Assembly (NCBI GenBank): GCA_977006965.1
Contig: OZ345377.1
Location: forward strand, 806,001 to 870,000
Direction: 5' to 3'
DNA length: 64,000 bases
Source of the DNA: Phymatolithon calcareum
Taxonomy: Eukaryota; Rhodophyta; Florideophyceae; Hapalidiales
Made by a program: the position numbers and the translations under genes. The notes beneath the pieces were generated by a model, which saw only the letters and a list, made by a program, of their open reading frames with translations, did not search any database and was not told where the DNA came from. Of this stretch, positions 19,666-31,262 are shown one piece after another (positions within the stretch are counted from its first letter, which is position 1; each line of letters starts with the position of its first letter).

Positions 19666-20203
19666 ATGGACCAAGGTATAAAGTCTTCAAACCTCGCTCC
19701 AACGGACAGCTCCCCACGTCGAATTAGGACTCAATGTCGACTATTTCTAACAGAGAGCTCGCCTGATTATGATGATCTCAATGGTAATGCCACGACCGCC
19801 CCTGTGAAAAAGTCCAGAGTGCGTAGAATTATAATATCAAGCTCCGATGAAGATTGTAATCACTGGGAGTGATAAGATAAAGAATGGGTTTATCTTGAAA
19901 AGGGGTGATCTCTCTCCGATGAGAAGATGAGATGCTCTCTACTAAAACTACAAAGGGAGACCTGCTTAAATAGGCTTCCGATTGCCTTCCAGCTATGGGC
20001 TTTGGTGGAAGCATATTGCGTGCTTCCTGCTCGCAGAACCTATGCTGGAATTTAGGTCGCCTATTCCTGCAGCTTGTGGTGCCACTGCATCATTGCGTGT
20101 CTACAAGATGACGACAATGTTGACAATACGCCGCCTACAACTGAGAAAAGGGAGTAACGAGATAGAATTTCACCGTGCTTGTTACTACACCATGCGTCTG
20201 TAA
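19666..20203 (+). mobile_element. MULE-family 3' relic
   Basis: The segment 19856-19975 matches 40538-40668, which lies inside the MULE at 31.2-41.2 kb between its SWIM and zinc-knuckle segments. The shared order is GTAATCACTGGGAGTG, GTTTATC, GAAAAGGGGTGAT, GATGAGATGCT, CTTAAATAG. Later, CATTGCGTGTCTACA (about 20090) recurs at about 40788. The preceding frame 19666-19872 ends in a basic-acidic tail (RVRRIIISSSDED). This is probably the decayed end of another copy of the same MULE family; no transposase core remains visible. Confidence 0.5.
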
Positions 20204-20519
20204 TCCAATTGATCTAGTCCCATTTCATCATGAATACTTGATTTCATGGCACAATAAAGCCAATTCAGTTTTTATTATGCACAACCCCATCTCCATGTAT
20301 TAGCTCTTGTTGAAGGACTGGTTGCGTGTCACTCATATTCTGTGATAGCCCACTAATCATCGCGAAACAACCTTTTGGATAATAGTCTACGTTCTCAACA
20401 AGATTCAGGTGCGTAATTTCTTGACTTGAAGACAGCGTATCAAACAAAGTAAGAATCTGTCATGTTTCTCGAAAAGGGCGCCAATGAACACTTTGTGATT
20501 CGAGATGCATCACGGCTGA

Positions 20520-20795
20520 GATGAGGTGCCATCAGATCTTGATCTGGCTATTGAGCTAAACATTTGTGCTATCAGCAAGAGTGGGCATCTACTGGCTATG
20601 TATAGTATTGGATTGTTGCTACAAGACGGTGGCGATGGAGTTCCCGCAGACCCCACCTGTGCAGTGAAACTATACTGACAAGCTATTGAAGAAGGCGGAA
20701 CCGTCGATGCAATGAACAACTTGGGACTCTACGGGTTGCCGGCTGATCCAGTTCGGGCCCGTGAACCTATACACCCGCGCGATCAACGAGGGTAA
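20520..20795 (+). pseudogene. Sel1-like repeat gene fragment
   Basis: One plus-strand frame reads LAMYSIGLLLQDGGDGVPAD, then CAVKLY, TGA, QAIEEGG, VDAMNNLG. This is the alternation of A-x-x-x-L/I-G, 'G..V..D...A' and 'Ly.qAieeG' of Sel1 (TPR-type) repeats. An in-frame TGA replaces a residue after KLY, and the frame closes upstream at TGA 20517-20519. Similarity fades near 20795 as the LINE sequence begins, so LINE insertion may have truncated it. Sel1 proteins are scaffolds; the original role is unknown. Confidence 0.5.
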
Positions 20796-20848
20796 GCATG
20801 TGCGAGCCATAAATTATCTTTCGCGCAAAGGATACTATGCAATATGGT

Positions 20849-22176
20849 CACCCATTCGTTGCTGTACTTGACTTGTCAGCAGCGTATGATAGCGTCCCGA
20901 GGGATATCCTCCTCGAGCGGCTGAAGAAAAGTTGCCGGTGCACATAACAAAGATGGTACCTTACCTTATGAAACCGTCGTGGATCACGTCGGCAGGAGGT
21001 GAAACGAAAACGTGGTGCATTATCGACCGAGGTGTTCCGCAGGGCTCCCCGCTTAGTCCGTGCCTATATAACATATTCATGGATACGTTCGCGGAAGCCC
21101 AAGTAACAAGAACAGTGTCTGACCAACCAGCGCAGATATTTTCGGATGACGTTCTTCTTCAGGCAAAGAGTGCAAAAGGATTGCAAAAACTATTGGACAT
21201 AGCTACGAAGTGGGCAGCCGAGAACTCCATGAAATGGAACACGAAGCCAGGAAAGAGCGAGGTCCTTAAGTACAAAGGACTCCCAAAGAAGAAATTCTTC
21301 CTTGCAGGAAAAGAGCTGCACCAGGCCTGGAGACTGTCCTACCTGGGGATCAGTATGAACAACAACGGAGTCACCGACGATACAGCAATCTCAAGAGTTC
21401 GGAATGCGATGGGATGCATACACAAACTCCGCCAAATTGGCTTGAACGCCAGAGGACTCCAACCAACCACGTGCATCAGGATTTTCAAGTCGTTGATTCT
21501 CCCCAAATGGGAGTATGCCATTCACCTGACACCGATCACGGAACGACTACTATCGGCAATTGAAGCAGCAGAAGGTCTTTTCTACAGATACGTTTTCGGA
21601 AAATATGCCAAGTATCCGAGGGAGAGAATGCGAGTGCTCTGCCGTCTCGCCAGTCCACAGATGAGGAGAATGCACCAGGCTGAAAGGTTTGCCTTAAGCT
21701 TGGTAAGACGGAGGAAGTTCCTGATGCTTTCAGAAGAATACCAGGGAAAAGAAGAAGATCTGGAAGACGTATCAAAGGACATTGGGTATCTCGGGGAAGA
21801 GGAACACCTTAAAGAAGCTCTGAAACAAGCGGAAGAAGGTATGGTGTCAAAAAAGCGACGCCTACAAGCAACAGTCAAAGTCTGGTCGTTGGAAGAAGAG
21901 GGTCGGACAGTTAAAATCCCGATCGGCGTACCGGACGACCTACCAGGAGTGTTATATATAAGGGACAGAACTGCGAGGTTGAGATGCCTGAGAGTCATTT
22001 TCAACAGAGTTCCTTTGTGGAGAAAATCCATTCTGGCGAAATACTTTGGGATTGGTTCTGTGGTGGAGCTTATCGTGTTGCAACGTATACTACGGTCTAT
22101 GAAGATGGACCAAGAAATGGAATATGAATGCAACAGTCTTACTCGGCCCCTCACAGGCAGAGAAATTCGAATTTAG
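20849..22176 (+). mobile_element. 5'-truncated LINE (non-LTR retrotransposon), RT part
   Basis: RT motif A is visible at 20849-20930 (VAVLDLSAAYDSVPRDILLE) in one frame. The rest of the RT follows in a second frame from about 20932 (RGVPQGSPLSPCLYNIFMD, then QIFSDDVLLQ with FSDD for the usual FADD), running about 410 codons to the stop at 22174-22176. One frameshift near 20930 separates them. The N-terminal endonuclease and the start of RT are missing, as expected after 5' truncation. After the RT the sequence is basic and helical. A 29-nt palindrome lies 107 nt after the stop. Confidence 0.85.
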
Positions 22177-22283
22177 GAGATATTAGAAGGAGAGTAGAGA
22201 GATGAGTATCGAAAACAGCGAGAAGCTGCCCTGTTCCTCAATTTGAGGCTTTGGGAGCTTTTAAAATAAATCAACATAATATG

Positions 22284-22312
22284 TCGGGGGATATATTATA
22301 TCCCCCGACAGT
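22284..22312. repeat. Perfect 29-nt palindrome
   Basis: TGTCGGGGGATATA pairs exactly with TATATCCCCCGACA around a central T. It lies in the 3' flank of the truncated LINE and could be a 3' end hairpin or a minimal foldback. Confidence 0.85.
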
Positions 22313-24340
22313 ACACGTGGCAGTAGATGCTTGACGCTAATTTCTGATACTTTTTGATATTTCAAAAATTGGGTTGATAATCAACTATTCAGTTGATACT
22401 AAAATATTGATGCTCATTCCTAATTTTTGGGGGGAGAAATAGAGAATTAAGCTGGAGGGAAAACAAAGGGGGAGTGACAGCTTAGAGTTTGCACAAGAAG
22501 GAAGGCCAATATCCTTATATGAGGAGATATGTCAGCCAGGGTATAATGAAGCTCTTGGTTGCTAAGACAGCAATGGTGTCAAAAGATTCTTTGCTCAAGG
22601 TTTCGTTGAGCTTGCACAGCAAGCAAATTGTTTAAGGTCTAGACTCTGTACGTCGATATTAAGGGCTCTTGAAGAAATTGAATAATCCCGAGAAATACAA
22701 AATATATTGAGAGGGGTGCAATGCTTGTCTGCAAGGCGGAAAATCCCATGCGAGCGACGCGACACATAAGGACTTGCTGTACAGAGCCGGAGCGGTATTG
22801 ATACTGTATGTCTTGTTTCCCGTGTGCAGTCTCGTAGCAGTCGAAATATGCGTACTATTGTGAATTCTTCGCGTGCAGATTTGACTTGTCCTTTGTTCAT
22901 TACATTGGTTTCCAAAAAAGGTTTAATATTGAAAACAAGAATTTGTCAAATATCTCCATTTGGTGATTGGATTGGATTTCTGTTTAATTGAAGACCCCTT
23001 TGTCAATTATCATTGCACATGAGAGATATGTCCATTTGGCACTAAATCCTAGAAGATAGTATCTTTCCTATTGTTCACATTTGTGAACAACTGCAAAGCC
23101 ACTTCTCCGGAATGTTCTTGTCACGTACGTCCGATTTTACTCTTAGATCGTTGAAAGAAGAAAAGTTGATTTTTATATAGAAGAATTAAGCCCATCTGTT
23201 GACACTTCGTGCATCTTCAAGAAAAATTAGCTTGACGTTGTCCCGTGAAGAGTTTCTAATGTTGGCCGTTTCAAGGTTCGGAGGTCTGCAAAGGCCTACC
23301 TGGTCCCGTGAGGCTTAAATCATACACCGCATTTCAGAAATTCCGAAAGAGCCGTTTTATTTCCCCATTTTTCTGTTGTTATTTTGATTTAAATGTCATT
23401 TGATGAAGGTGCCGTGGCCAGGGAGGATGCCATAACTCGTTCTGCCAATTGCAGCTCCAATTTTTTCTTTCCCTAGGGCTCGCGAAGCACTCGCAGCTAA
23501 TTACGCTGGTCACCATCACCTTAATCGTATTCAACGCTAGCCTTTAGGATTTTAACTAACCATAATATGGCGAATCTGTAGACAACTATGATGCTAGACT
23601 GGCAAACATGGTCTCCATCTCCTAGACATGCGTGTGAATCTATGAATCTCGATATGTGCACAAAGATAGGAGAGCATTTGCGTCGAAATCTGGTCAACTT
23701 CAAGGATTCTCGTGGTGGTTTAGTGCCCTTAATAAATAGAATGTGCCAAGATGAGAGGGGTACGGTGCAATGTAGACCAGTCTTGAAGTCGCTGTCTTTT
23801 TTCTTCCTTGCCAAATCGCCAACTGCTCGCAGTTTGTCACTGTGCTCCTCCGTCCTAATTTACATTCTTTGGTTTCAATGAAGATCCATGCAAAGCCGAA
23901 TAAAATCTCCACTGTTGATGCGAGCAGCGATCGATTTCATTTCCTGTGTATATGTTTGAATAAATGAAAGATGCTTTAGTGCCCTGTGTATCTAATTTCG
24001 TATGCGAAAAGTTGCCGCGCAGTGGCGTCGAAGGCGTCTTAAAGGGACGGACTCTCCCGGTGCTTATGGCGAATCTGAATCCCGTATAACCTCGTTCTGT
24101 TCATTGGCAAGTAGGTTTTGTGCTCAACTTAGTGTAAGTCCAGCACTGCTGTGAAACGATGACTCCTCTTGAAAATTCTTGACATTATTATGCGTCGAAG
24201 CACACCGACGTAAATGTCTACAAGGTATGAAAGCTCTACCATTCTCACTTGGGGGGGATGCAGAATTCAATGCAATAAAATACATTGCATGAAGAAATGA
24301 ACCGATCCAACAAAATAGGAGCAAATAGATGCTGTGTGCA
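22313..24340. other. Intergenic region
   Basis: AT-rich sequence with short frames on both strands (the longest about 106 codons on the minus strand, and a mirrored pair at about 23521-23912). None has a recognisable motif. The last 100 nt contain the promoter of the next gene. Confidence 0.4.
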
Positions 24341-24346
24341 ATCCCC

Positions 24347-24353
24347 TATAAAA
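24347..24353 (+). promoter_or_regulatory. TATA box of the small secreted protein gene
   Basis: TATAAAA lies 104 nt before the ATG. The sequence between is a CA-rich, G-poor leader (CTCACACTCACCTCACATCA), which looks like a true 5' untranslated region. Confidence 0.65.
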
Positions 24354-24456
24354 GCCGATCCTTTCAACTTCATAGCATAACTTACTCACACTCACCTCAC
24401 ATCACCCCAACACTCTCAAAACCGTGCATCCCCACTCACGCACTACATTTCCAATA

Positions 24457-24735
24457 ATGGCCGTCATGCTCCGTTCATTCATGGTCCTGTGCCTTGCTGC
24501 AATGCTTCTTTCCGCATCATCTGTGTGCGCTCAGAAACCGCCGGGAACGGTTGGTATTGGAAGGTTTTGTGACGGTATTGCTTTCAAGTGCAAGAAGGGC
24601 CTCAAGTGCATCTATGATGAAGAGTTTTTCGAGACCATTTGCACTCGCCTTGTTGGTAAGAACAAGAACTGTGTTTCCCGTTGGGTGAAGTGCAAGAAGG
24701 GCCTTACTTGCAAGAAGAATAAATGCAAGAAGTAA
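24457..24735 (+). CDS. Small secreted 8-Cys protein (92 aa)
   Basis: The frame opens at a GTG (24424); the first ATG, in AATAATGG context, is at 24457 and is my start. Residues 1-25 form a clear signal peptide (basic MLR, hydrophobic MVLCLAAMLLSA, cleavage near VCAQ). The mature ~67 residues are basic, Lys-rich and contain eight Cys in two repeats of C-x6-C-x5-C: C-x10-C closes the first and C-x4-C the second. Both repeats share KCKKGL-K/T-C, so internal duplication is likely. Four disulfides would be possible. It resembles small cationic extracellular defence or signalling peptides in general style, but I recognise no family and infer no activity. It stands alone with its own TATA box. Confidence 0.8.
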   Translation: MAVMLRSFMVLCLAAMLLSASSVCAQKPPGTVGIGRFCDGIAFKCKKGLKCIYDEEFFETICTRLVGKNKNCVSRWVKCKKGLTCKKNKCKK

Positions 24736-27700
24736 TTTGGCATATTTTGCAGTGTTTAGAACACGATTCAGAGATATGCGATCATTTAGGAATTAAGTTT
24801 CAAGAGACCTCAGTAACGTGCCGACTAGATGTGAAAGTAAAATTTCTTTCATTTTTGCTACTCATCGTTGAGAACGCTTAGTTCTGATGGATAGACTGTC
24901 CATCCTTCACAATTTTAATACTTGATATCAACCGTTTTGTAAATTCCTAGCATGAGCTGCTCTAGTGTTTAATCGTACGAATTGAATCATAGAGAAGAAT
25001 ATCACCATCTGATAGTTTGGTAGTATATGGATTCCGCCCTGACCCTGAGTGGTGTGCGCAATGCTCAAGGAAACTGGGAGAGAGAACAGAAGGAGATCAA
25101 AGAAGGTTAAGAGATGACCAGCTACCGTGAGCTTCCTATATGGTTTCCAACCCGGGTCATCCAATTGGAAGGGCGGCAACTGAAGATTATCTGCGCAGAT
25201 ATATTAATGTTAAGCCAGAAAGGTTAAGCATTTGTGCAGCTTTGAGCTATTGTGAAATCAATTACCACTCTTATTTGCTAAAGTCTACTGTAGCCGAAAG
25301 GATGTAGAGCTGTTCTGGGACAACTTCAAAAACATGCAAGAAAGAAAAAGAATCATAGCAATACATTTACCTTTTAGGGAGATAGTCTACTGAGTAGAAC
25401 TATGTTGGTAATGATATTACTAGCAAGGTGGGGCACTGGACGAAATTGCATTCTACAATGTTTCTTGACTGACCAAGAGCATCTCATGTCAAACCCTTTA
25501 ATTCCGCTTCTCTACACTAACTGCATGTGAGAGTGGGAAGACATTCGATGCGGTGTAGCCAGTTGCAGCAAAAATTATCCACTGCTGCAGTATGATTTCG
25601 AATTGAAGCTACACTCGAGATGGAGGGCTTACAGCTGAGGCGATCTTCCACCCATAGGGTTGCGACGAAGAGCTCACATGATCGAGCGCAACCGGTAATG
25701 CGAGGATTTTGTGCCTTGAAATGGTTCTACCTTCAAGAAGTATTGCGCCCTATTAAATTCTGTGCCATCGCATCGCAATACCGCTGACAATCGTCTTTGA
25801 CCACGCTTCGAATCTTTTATAGACGTCCTTTTCAGCTGTTCTCATATTTACTCTCAATAGATACTGTTGGTGGTGGATCCTAACGTAGATCTACTGCAGT
25901 CTGTACCTGGAACAAGAACAGCCAGTTTTGGCGAGGTAGAGCACGTAGTTTTGCTCTTGGCAACAGCAGTCTTTGCATATTTTTCAGGCAAGGTTTCAAA
26001 ATAACCTTGAGCAAGCATATTCCAATTCCACTTGAAATGCTTGCGATAACGATGAAATTTGAAAGAGGTCCCGCCTCGCGCAGATGAATTAAGCTCCATA
26101 CGGATATGGGGAAATTGCAAGTTTTTTAAAAAGCCCCTAAGGCCAGAGTTCGCCTCTCCAGAGCGGCTTCCCGTGTACTACTACTGTATTCTCTGACAAG
26201 ATCACACGAAACTAGCTCATATGGTCGTGAGCAGACTGCCAATCAGCATCTCCTGGAGGATTCTAAAGGAGAGTAATTTATTGGAGTATTTTTAAAAAAA
26301 AGCTCCGATAAATTAATTAATATTTAAAAGATCGAAAAGCCACTCAAACACCTAGATTTCATTTTCTAATCCAGATAGATTAGTCTCCCTCATTTGAATT
26401 GAAATCGATCTCCTCCATCACGTTTACATCGCTTGAGTCAAATAGCGCATACGTGTCATGATTTTGCTCGCTTGTGCATGCCTGGATTATAAGAGATATT
26501 CCAGTTTCTTCTCTGCTATGTTTGGTGGAACAGAAAAATATGCGCTCCTATGCGACATTGAACGACTGAATGGCGTTGATGGCATTAAAAATTTTTACGA
26601 ACATATGGGCAAGGCTTTCTCAAGTGGTGATTTGCTTTCAGCAGGCGAGGCTCCTTTTTGGTCTTCTTGTGCAAACACGGCCTTATAGCTTCTTGCTATT
26701 AAAAAAGTCCTCCATCGTTTTTCGAGCCATCGGTGAGGTTCTTGCTGAAAATATATAGCTCGTCCAGAGCTTTCTCAGTCCCGATTCTGTTTTCCCCTTC
26801 GAGTTCATATCCTGGCAGGTTGCGTTCGAGGGTTTCCATGTGATTCCTGTGCTTGTATCGGAATCTTTTTTACCATCTTTGTTCTGGATATCTGCGCAAT
26901 CCTTCCACATGAGTATTTAAGAGCTAATTGCCTATGTTCCACCTTGGGGAACTTAAGTATTGCTGGGAATTCTGTTGTTTTGCCATTTGGTATCTTCCTC
27001 TTCCTTTTTGACTCAAGGCTTGCTCCTTCCCTGATCAAAAAGTTTGATTGCAATGTTTTTGTTTTTATGTCACAGATGAGTCAAGCTTTTCTCTAATTGT
27101 CATCTCTGCGATGCCGTTGCCACCTTCGAATTTCTGCTTGCCGGTCCACTAAGAAATGTAAAATATAATACAATAGAATCTCTGTTCAACTGTGTAAAGA
27201 GCAGTTGATCGCCACACTGTAAAAGATAGCCATTCAGACTTTGTGCACCCTAAATTCTTCTTGTTTCGGCATTGGATACCTTACTTGAAAGAGGCTCACC
27301 CTACGTGCTTCTAGTTTGAAATATGTCCAGTCGCATTACGAAAAAAATTTGCTCATGGTGAGAGATCTTTGTGAATGGCGAAAAGCGGTGAGGGGTCGTA
27401 CTTCCATTCCTTATATTTTCGCAGCTTTGATAGAGTTGAAATTGAAAGACACAGGATTAAAATATCCTCCTATTCTATCTTACAATTCGTAGCGTTCTCT
27501 GATCTTCTGCTTCCTGTGGGTCGCAATAAAGCTCGATAAAATGACTTCCTTTCGAATTGTAGTTCCAAAGCCCACAGGAGAAAAAATGCGACGTCGGAAT
27601 ACTCAGTATAATGATTTACAGTGGGCCTGTTTGTCGAAAATGGGTGCAGTGCGGTAATATCAATATTTGTCTCTCTCCTGCATTCAAATAATCTCGCTTT

Positions 27701-27740
27701 CCTCATTGCCATTTTAACCGTCTAATCAAATATAAAAATT
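24736..27740. other. Gene-poor region
   Basis: Only short frames occur (up to about 88 codons) and none is supported by motif, start context or homology that I recognise. The base composition is AT-rich throughout. Confidence 0.4.
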
Positions 27741-27744
27741 CGGC

Positions 27745-27940
27745 TCATTCGAAGTCCGTTCCATGTAGTGGACGAGCAACGTTCAATAATACGGGTCGTG
27801 AATAACCGCTTAATCATTATGAGTCGAGGAAGAGTACGTTCGAAGAGATGTTATAAAACATCAGTGCATTCGTAATCCGTTCCCTGCCGTGGACGTGCTA
27901 CGTTCGATAGTACGTGGGTTGAATACCCATTTTCAAAATC
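27745..27940 (+). repeat. Two diverged tandem copies of a ~70-bp unit
   Basis: CATTCGAAGTCCGTTCC...GTGGACGAGC-AACGTTC (about 27748-27815) recurs as CATTCGTAATCCGTTCC...GTGGACGTGCTACGTTC (about 27868-27940). The period is about 120 bp. The second copy has a GGGTTGAATACCC segment slightly reminiscent of a pol III B box, but I cannot fold a tRNA. Confidence 0.5.
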
Positions 27941-28701
27941 AAGACGTTCAAATTCCCAACGCGCAACATAACCAATAAGGTCTAGCACCGGGCACATCTT
28001 TCTCCAGAGAAATCCCCACTCAATACTATGTTATAGCCGTTTAGAAGTATTGTACATCTTGTATTCCACAGAAAATGGCCATATTACAAATACCAAACAC
28101 ACACGGCCCCTATATTTCGTTCAAGAAAAAGTTGCAAGATACGAGTAAATATTGATGATGTTCCTTCTCGAATTTTCTTCTAGGAGCATGCCATAAGCTT
28201 TGTCCTCATTGAGTCAATACAACGGTTCCTGTTACATTCGCTTTAGATCTTCCACATCTTTCCACGCCATTGGTCCTCGAAATTACAAATCTAGTGACCA
28301 GACGATTGAAATAATAGCCGTAAAATTCTAGCACTGCAACAGCACTGTGCTACTCACCCACAAACTGCTGCGCACAAACAAGCTGATATATTTGACACGG
28401 TCGAATTATTATGCGTTGCTGATATCATCGAGCGTATCTTGAAGTATGTTGCGTCCTACTAGTAGCCATACGGTGTAATGAGAGAGTTGAAAAACTTCAG
28501 TTTTGCGACCGTTATTGGATGGATGACCGTCATAGCACTCGTCGGGTGCCCGTAGGGTTTAGTTAATCGATCCTGAGTCGGAGCCTCAATATCTCAGATT
28601 GACTTCAGGGTCTCAACTACAAATACTAAACCTAACTGCTGGAACCTACGAAGTACCACGTGCCAGGAGATCTTATGGCGGTGGTGGGGATCGGTACGGA
28701 T

Positions 28702-29901
28702 TTATTTAAACGCTCCCAAGGCCACAGGGCTCCCATTGCGAATAGATTTATTATTTAGCGTAGTATGGTCACTCATGACGTTCTTGATTCGTGTTTCTCC
28801 ACTAATAAGTGCACATGTGAGTCGTTTACACTCATCTTCCAAATCAGGCCCCATCATGTTCATGAAATAGGTAATGCGAAAGGCTCCAGAAGTAGTTATT
28901 GATCGAAAGCGCATCAGAGATGAAACGCTGAAGATCGAACTGCACTTCCAGCATGAAAACGCTCTTTCTTTCTTTGCTCCGGAAAGATGACTCACACGGA
29001 AGTTGAGGGCCTAAAGCTCTTTTGCAACAGCTTTTCATTATTGTTTGAGTATATTGGCCTAGGGTCTATCACGGCATGGCTCTTCAATGGTTTTGGCATC
29101 CACGCTACCAATAAACCTAGGTCTGGAAACGGAATGTCCACCTCACCTTAAAATCAGGTGCTCGATACTTTCGCTGTAGAGAGAATTACATGATCTGCAC
29201 ATAGAGTCGTACAACATTGTGTCGCTGTTGAATCTATGCCTAAAGACGGCCACTAAGGGGAACAGCCTCCAATCTGTTGATGTAACAGCACCTCCGCTCG
29301 TCTGCGTAATAGTGGCAGCTCTCAGGGCACTGTCGGATGGCAGCAGGTTCGACTCGCCGAGACGGTCTATTGGATTAATCTCCCTGCTTCGAGTGTCAGA
29401 GGAACCTTCTGATGATCAAAGAGGCTTGTTTCGCAAATAGATCTTCTTGTTGATTTGTCGACAGCATTTTCTTGGAATTCTGCAGTGACTTGTAATCCAA
29501 ATGCCTTCAAAGAAAATCTCCTTATACATCAGTTGCTCTAGAAGGCCCCAAAATTTCCGTATCATTTCCCATACCTTTGCGGATGTCCGTTAATTGCATC
29601 GATACATCTCTTACTCTCCAGAAACCAACTTAGCAGCGCCTCTTGAACGGTTTCAGTGACGTTCATGTACATGTTGAGAATATTTATCCTCATTGCAAAT
29701 AATCGCAAGCTGCTTCGAAACTGTCGGGCTTGATGCGTACGCCTGTTCTTCATCGCCGTCATATGAAAGTGTTTGGTGGTCTGTCGTGTCGGGTCGTAAT
29801 TTTCGAAATCGCTGCATGGCGTAGCTCGAGGAAAATCTCCCGTTGTACCAGTCTGCATCCCATTTGAAGATAGCACACGAATTCTGAGGGTATTTTTCCA
29901 T
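28702..29901 (-). mobile_element. Decayed LINE 3' part (RNase H-like and zinc-knuckle regions)
   Basis: Reading the minus strand from 29901 downward, overlapping frames contain an RNase H-like stretch (EEQAYASSPTVSKQLAIIC, then ESKRCIDAINGHPQ in another frame). Near 29210-29120 comes LFPLVAVFRHRFNSD, then CRSCNSLYSESIEHLIL, the C-x2-C...H arrangement near the C-terminus of many LINE polyproteins. The order RNase H then knuckle fits. Frameshifts and stops are abundant and no RT motif remains. The assignment is by pattern only. Confidence 0.4.
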
Positions 29902-31177
29902 CGCTACCGTCGGTCCATATTTCCAGTCAACTGACTGTGTACCGTCCCCCTCGGGAATAAGAGCTTCTTCGGCTAAACTCTTTTCCCTTTCACCCTAGTT
30001 TGCAGACATAGAGTCAGGAAGCTGCAAGTCCTTTCTTCGAGACGGCTTTCCCAATTGGTGGATGAAATGTATCTCGCGGTAGCGCCAGAATTCTTTTGCC
30101 AGCCAGTTGCTGGGACCTGGTCTCACTCCAGGATCGCGTTTGACTATTCGCTTTCGCGACGCGAGAGCTCATAGTGCCTTCGACATCGGTATCTGGCGGC
30201 ATCTGTAATTCTTTTTCGATCACCATGGTAGCCTCTCTTCCGCCGAAATCCTGGAGATCCTTCATGCCAGTTAAGTTCACTTCCGATATCTCGGTGGGTT
30301 TCTAGCAGCCTGTAGATACTCGAGCAGCTTCGTTCCGCTTGCTTGACGCGGGTCTTAGCCCCGTGTACAGCACAGGCCGCGGCTCCGTGTAGTGTTGTAA
30401 CGGACGGATTTTCCTCATTTCCGCTAGGAATCCGCTCAAATTAATGGATTTTGAGCTAACATTTAGACTGCAATTAGCTCGGCGGATTGCCAAATATTCG
30501 CCGAATATTTGGCTGCTATGCGATAGACTAATAAGACGTTTCATCTTTAAGGAGCGAATATCAAGGTTTTTTATACTTGAGAAAACCCGCAAAAGCCAAA
30601 TCCTTTTACAGGAGCACTCTGCGTGCAATCCGACAAAACTTTCGGCACGATTTGAACTCGACGTTTTTTATATTCGGACGCGAAAAATGAGGAGTTACAC
30701 CGACTAGCCGAACATTCGGCAACTTCGAGCTACAGTTTATCGTCGCGTACGTTTACAGTGCAAGTTTTGTAAACGAATTTACCAACTCTCATCGCAAAAG
30801 AACTGACATTCGAATGATGTTAAGCTTTTTCGGTGTTCATTGCCGAGAATTTGGCTCGCCAAGTTAAGATAAAGTGAAAATTCGAATATTCGGTACTGAA
30901 CACATTATCCTCGGCGATGTCAGTGAGAAAGGTAAGGTCATCCCAAGACGAATTCTTGCACACCCATATACTACAGTAGTGCAAGAACGACTGTTGAATT
31001 TGTATTGGATCGACATCTTACGTAGCTCATTGACGTTGGACGACAGCTGATGGACCGTATTGAATGTCTCAAATAAGTCGAAAATTTCGCTCTTCAGCGT
31101 ATTAATGGGAATAAGTATTATGCCTCGTTTACCATGCTGCGATACATTTTAGAAATTCTAATAAATAGAATACGTAT
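29902..31177. other. Intergenic region
   Basis: No supported gene. A short interrupted inverted repeat built on TTCTTGCA / TGCAAGAA is present at about 30951-30989. The region ends at the MULE terminal repeat. Confidence 0.4.
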
Positions 31178-31262
31178 GAGAAAATTGGTTACATGGACCG
31201 AAAAAGGTGGCAAAATTCGCTAAATCGTCATCCCTTTGCAAAAACTACTACTCGTTATGGTA
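31178..31262 (+). repeat. MULE terminal inverted repeat, left
   Basis: About 80% identical to the reverse complement of 41093-41181, starting GAGAAAATTGGTTACATGG. Confidence 0.85.

Noticed and set aside
23521-23912. Overlapping ORFs on both strands near 23.5-23.9 kb
   Set aside because: They mirror each other in frame and show no motif; probably chance open frames.
29311-29370. Possible tRNA gene: TGGCAGCTCTCAGGG and GGTTCGACTC look like A and B boxes
   Set aside because: The spacing is too short and I could not pair an acceptor stem or a T-arm.
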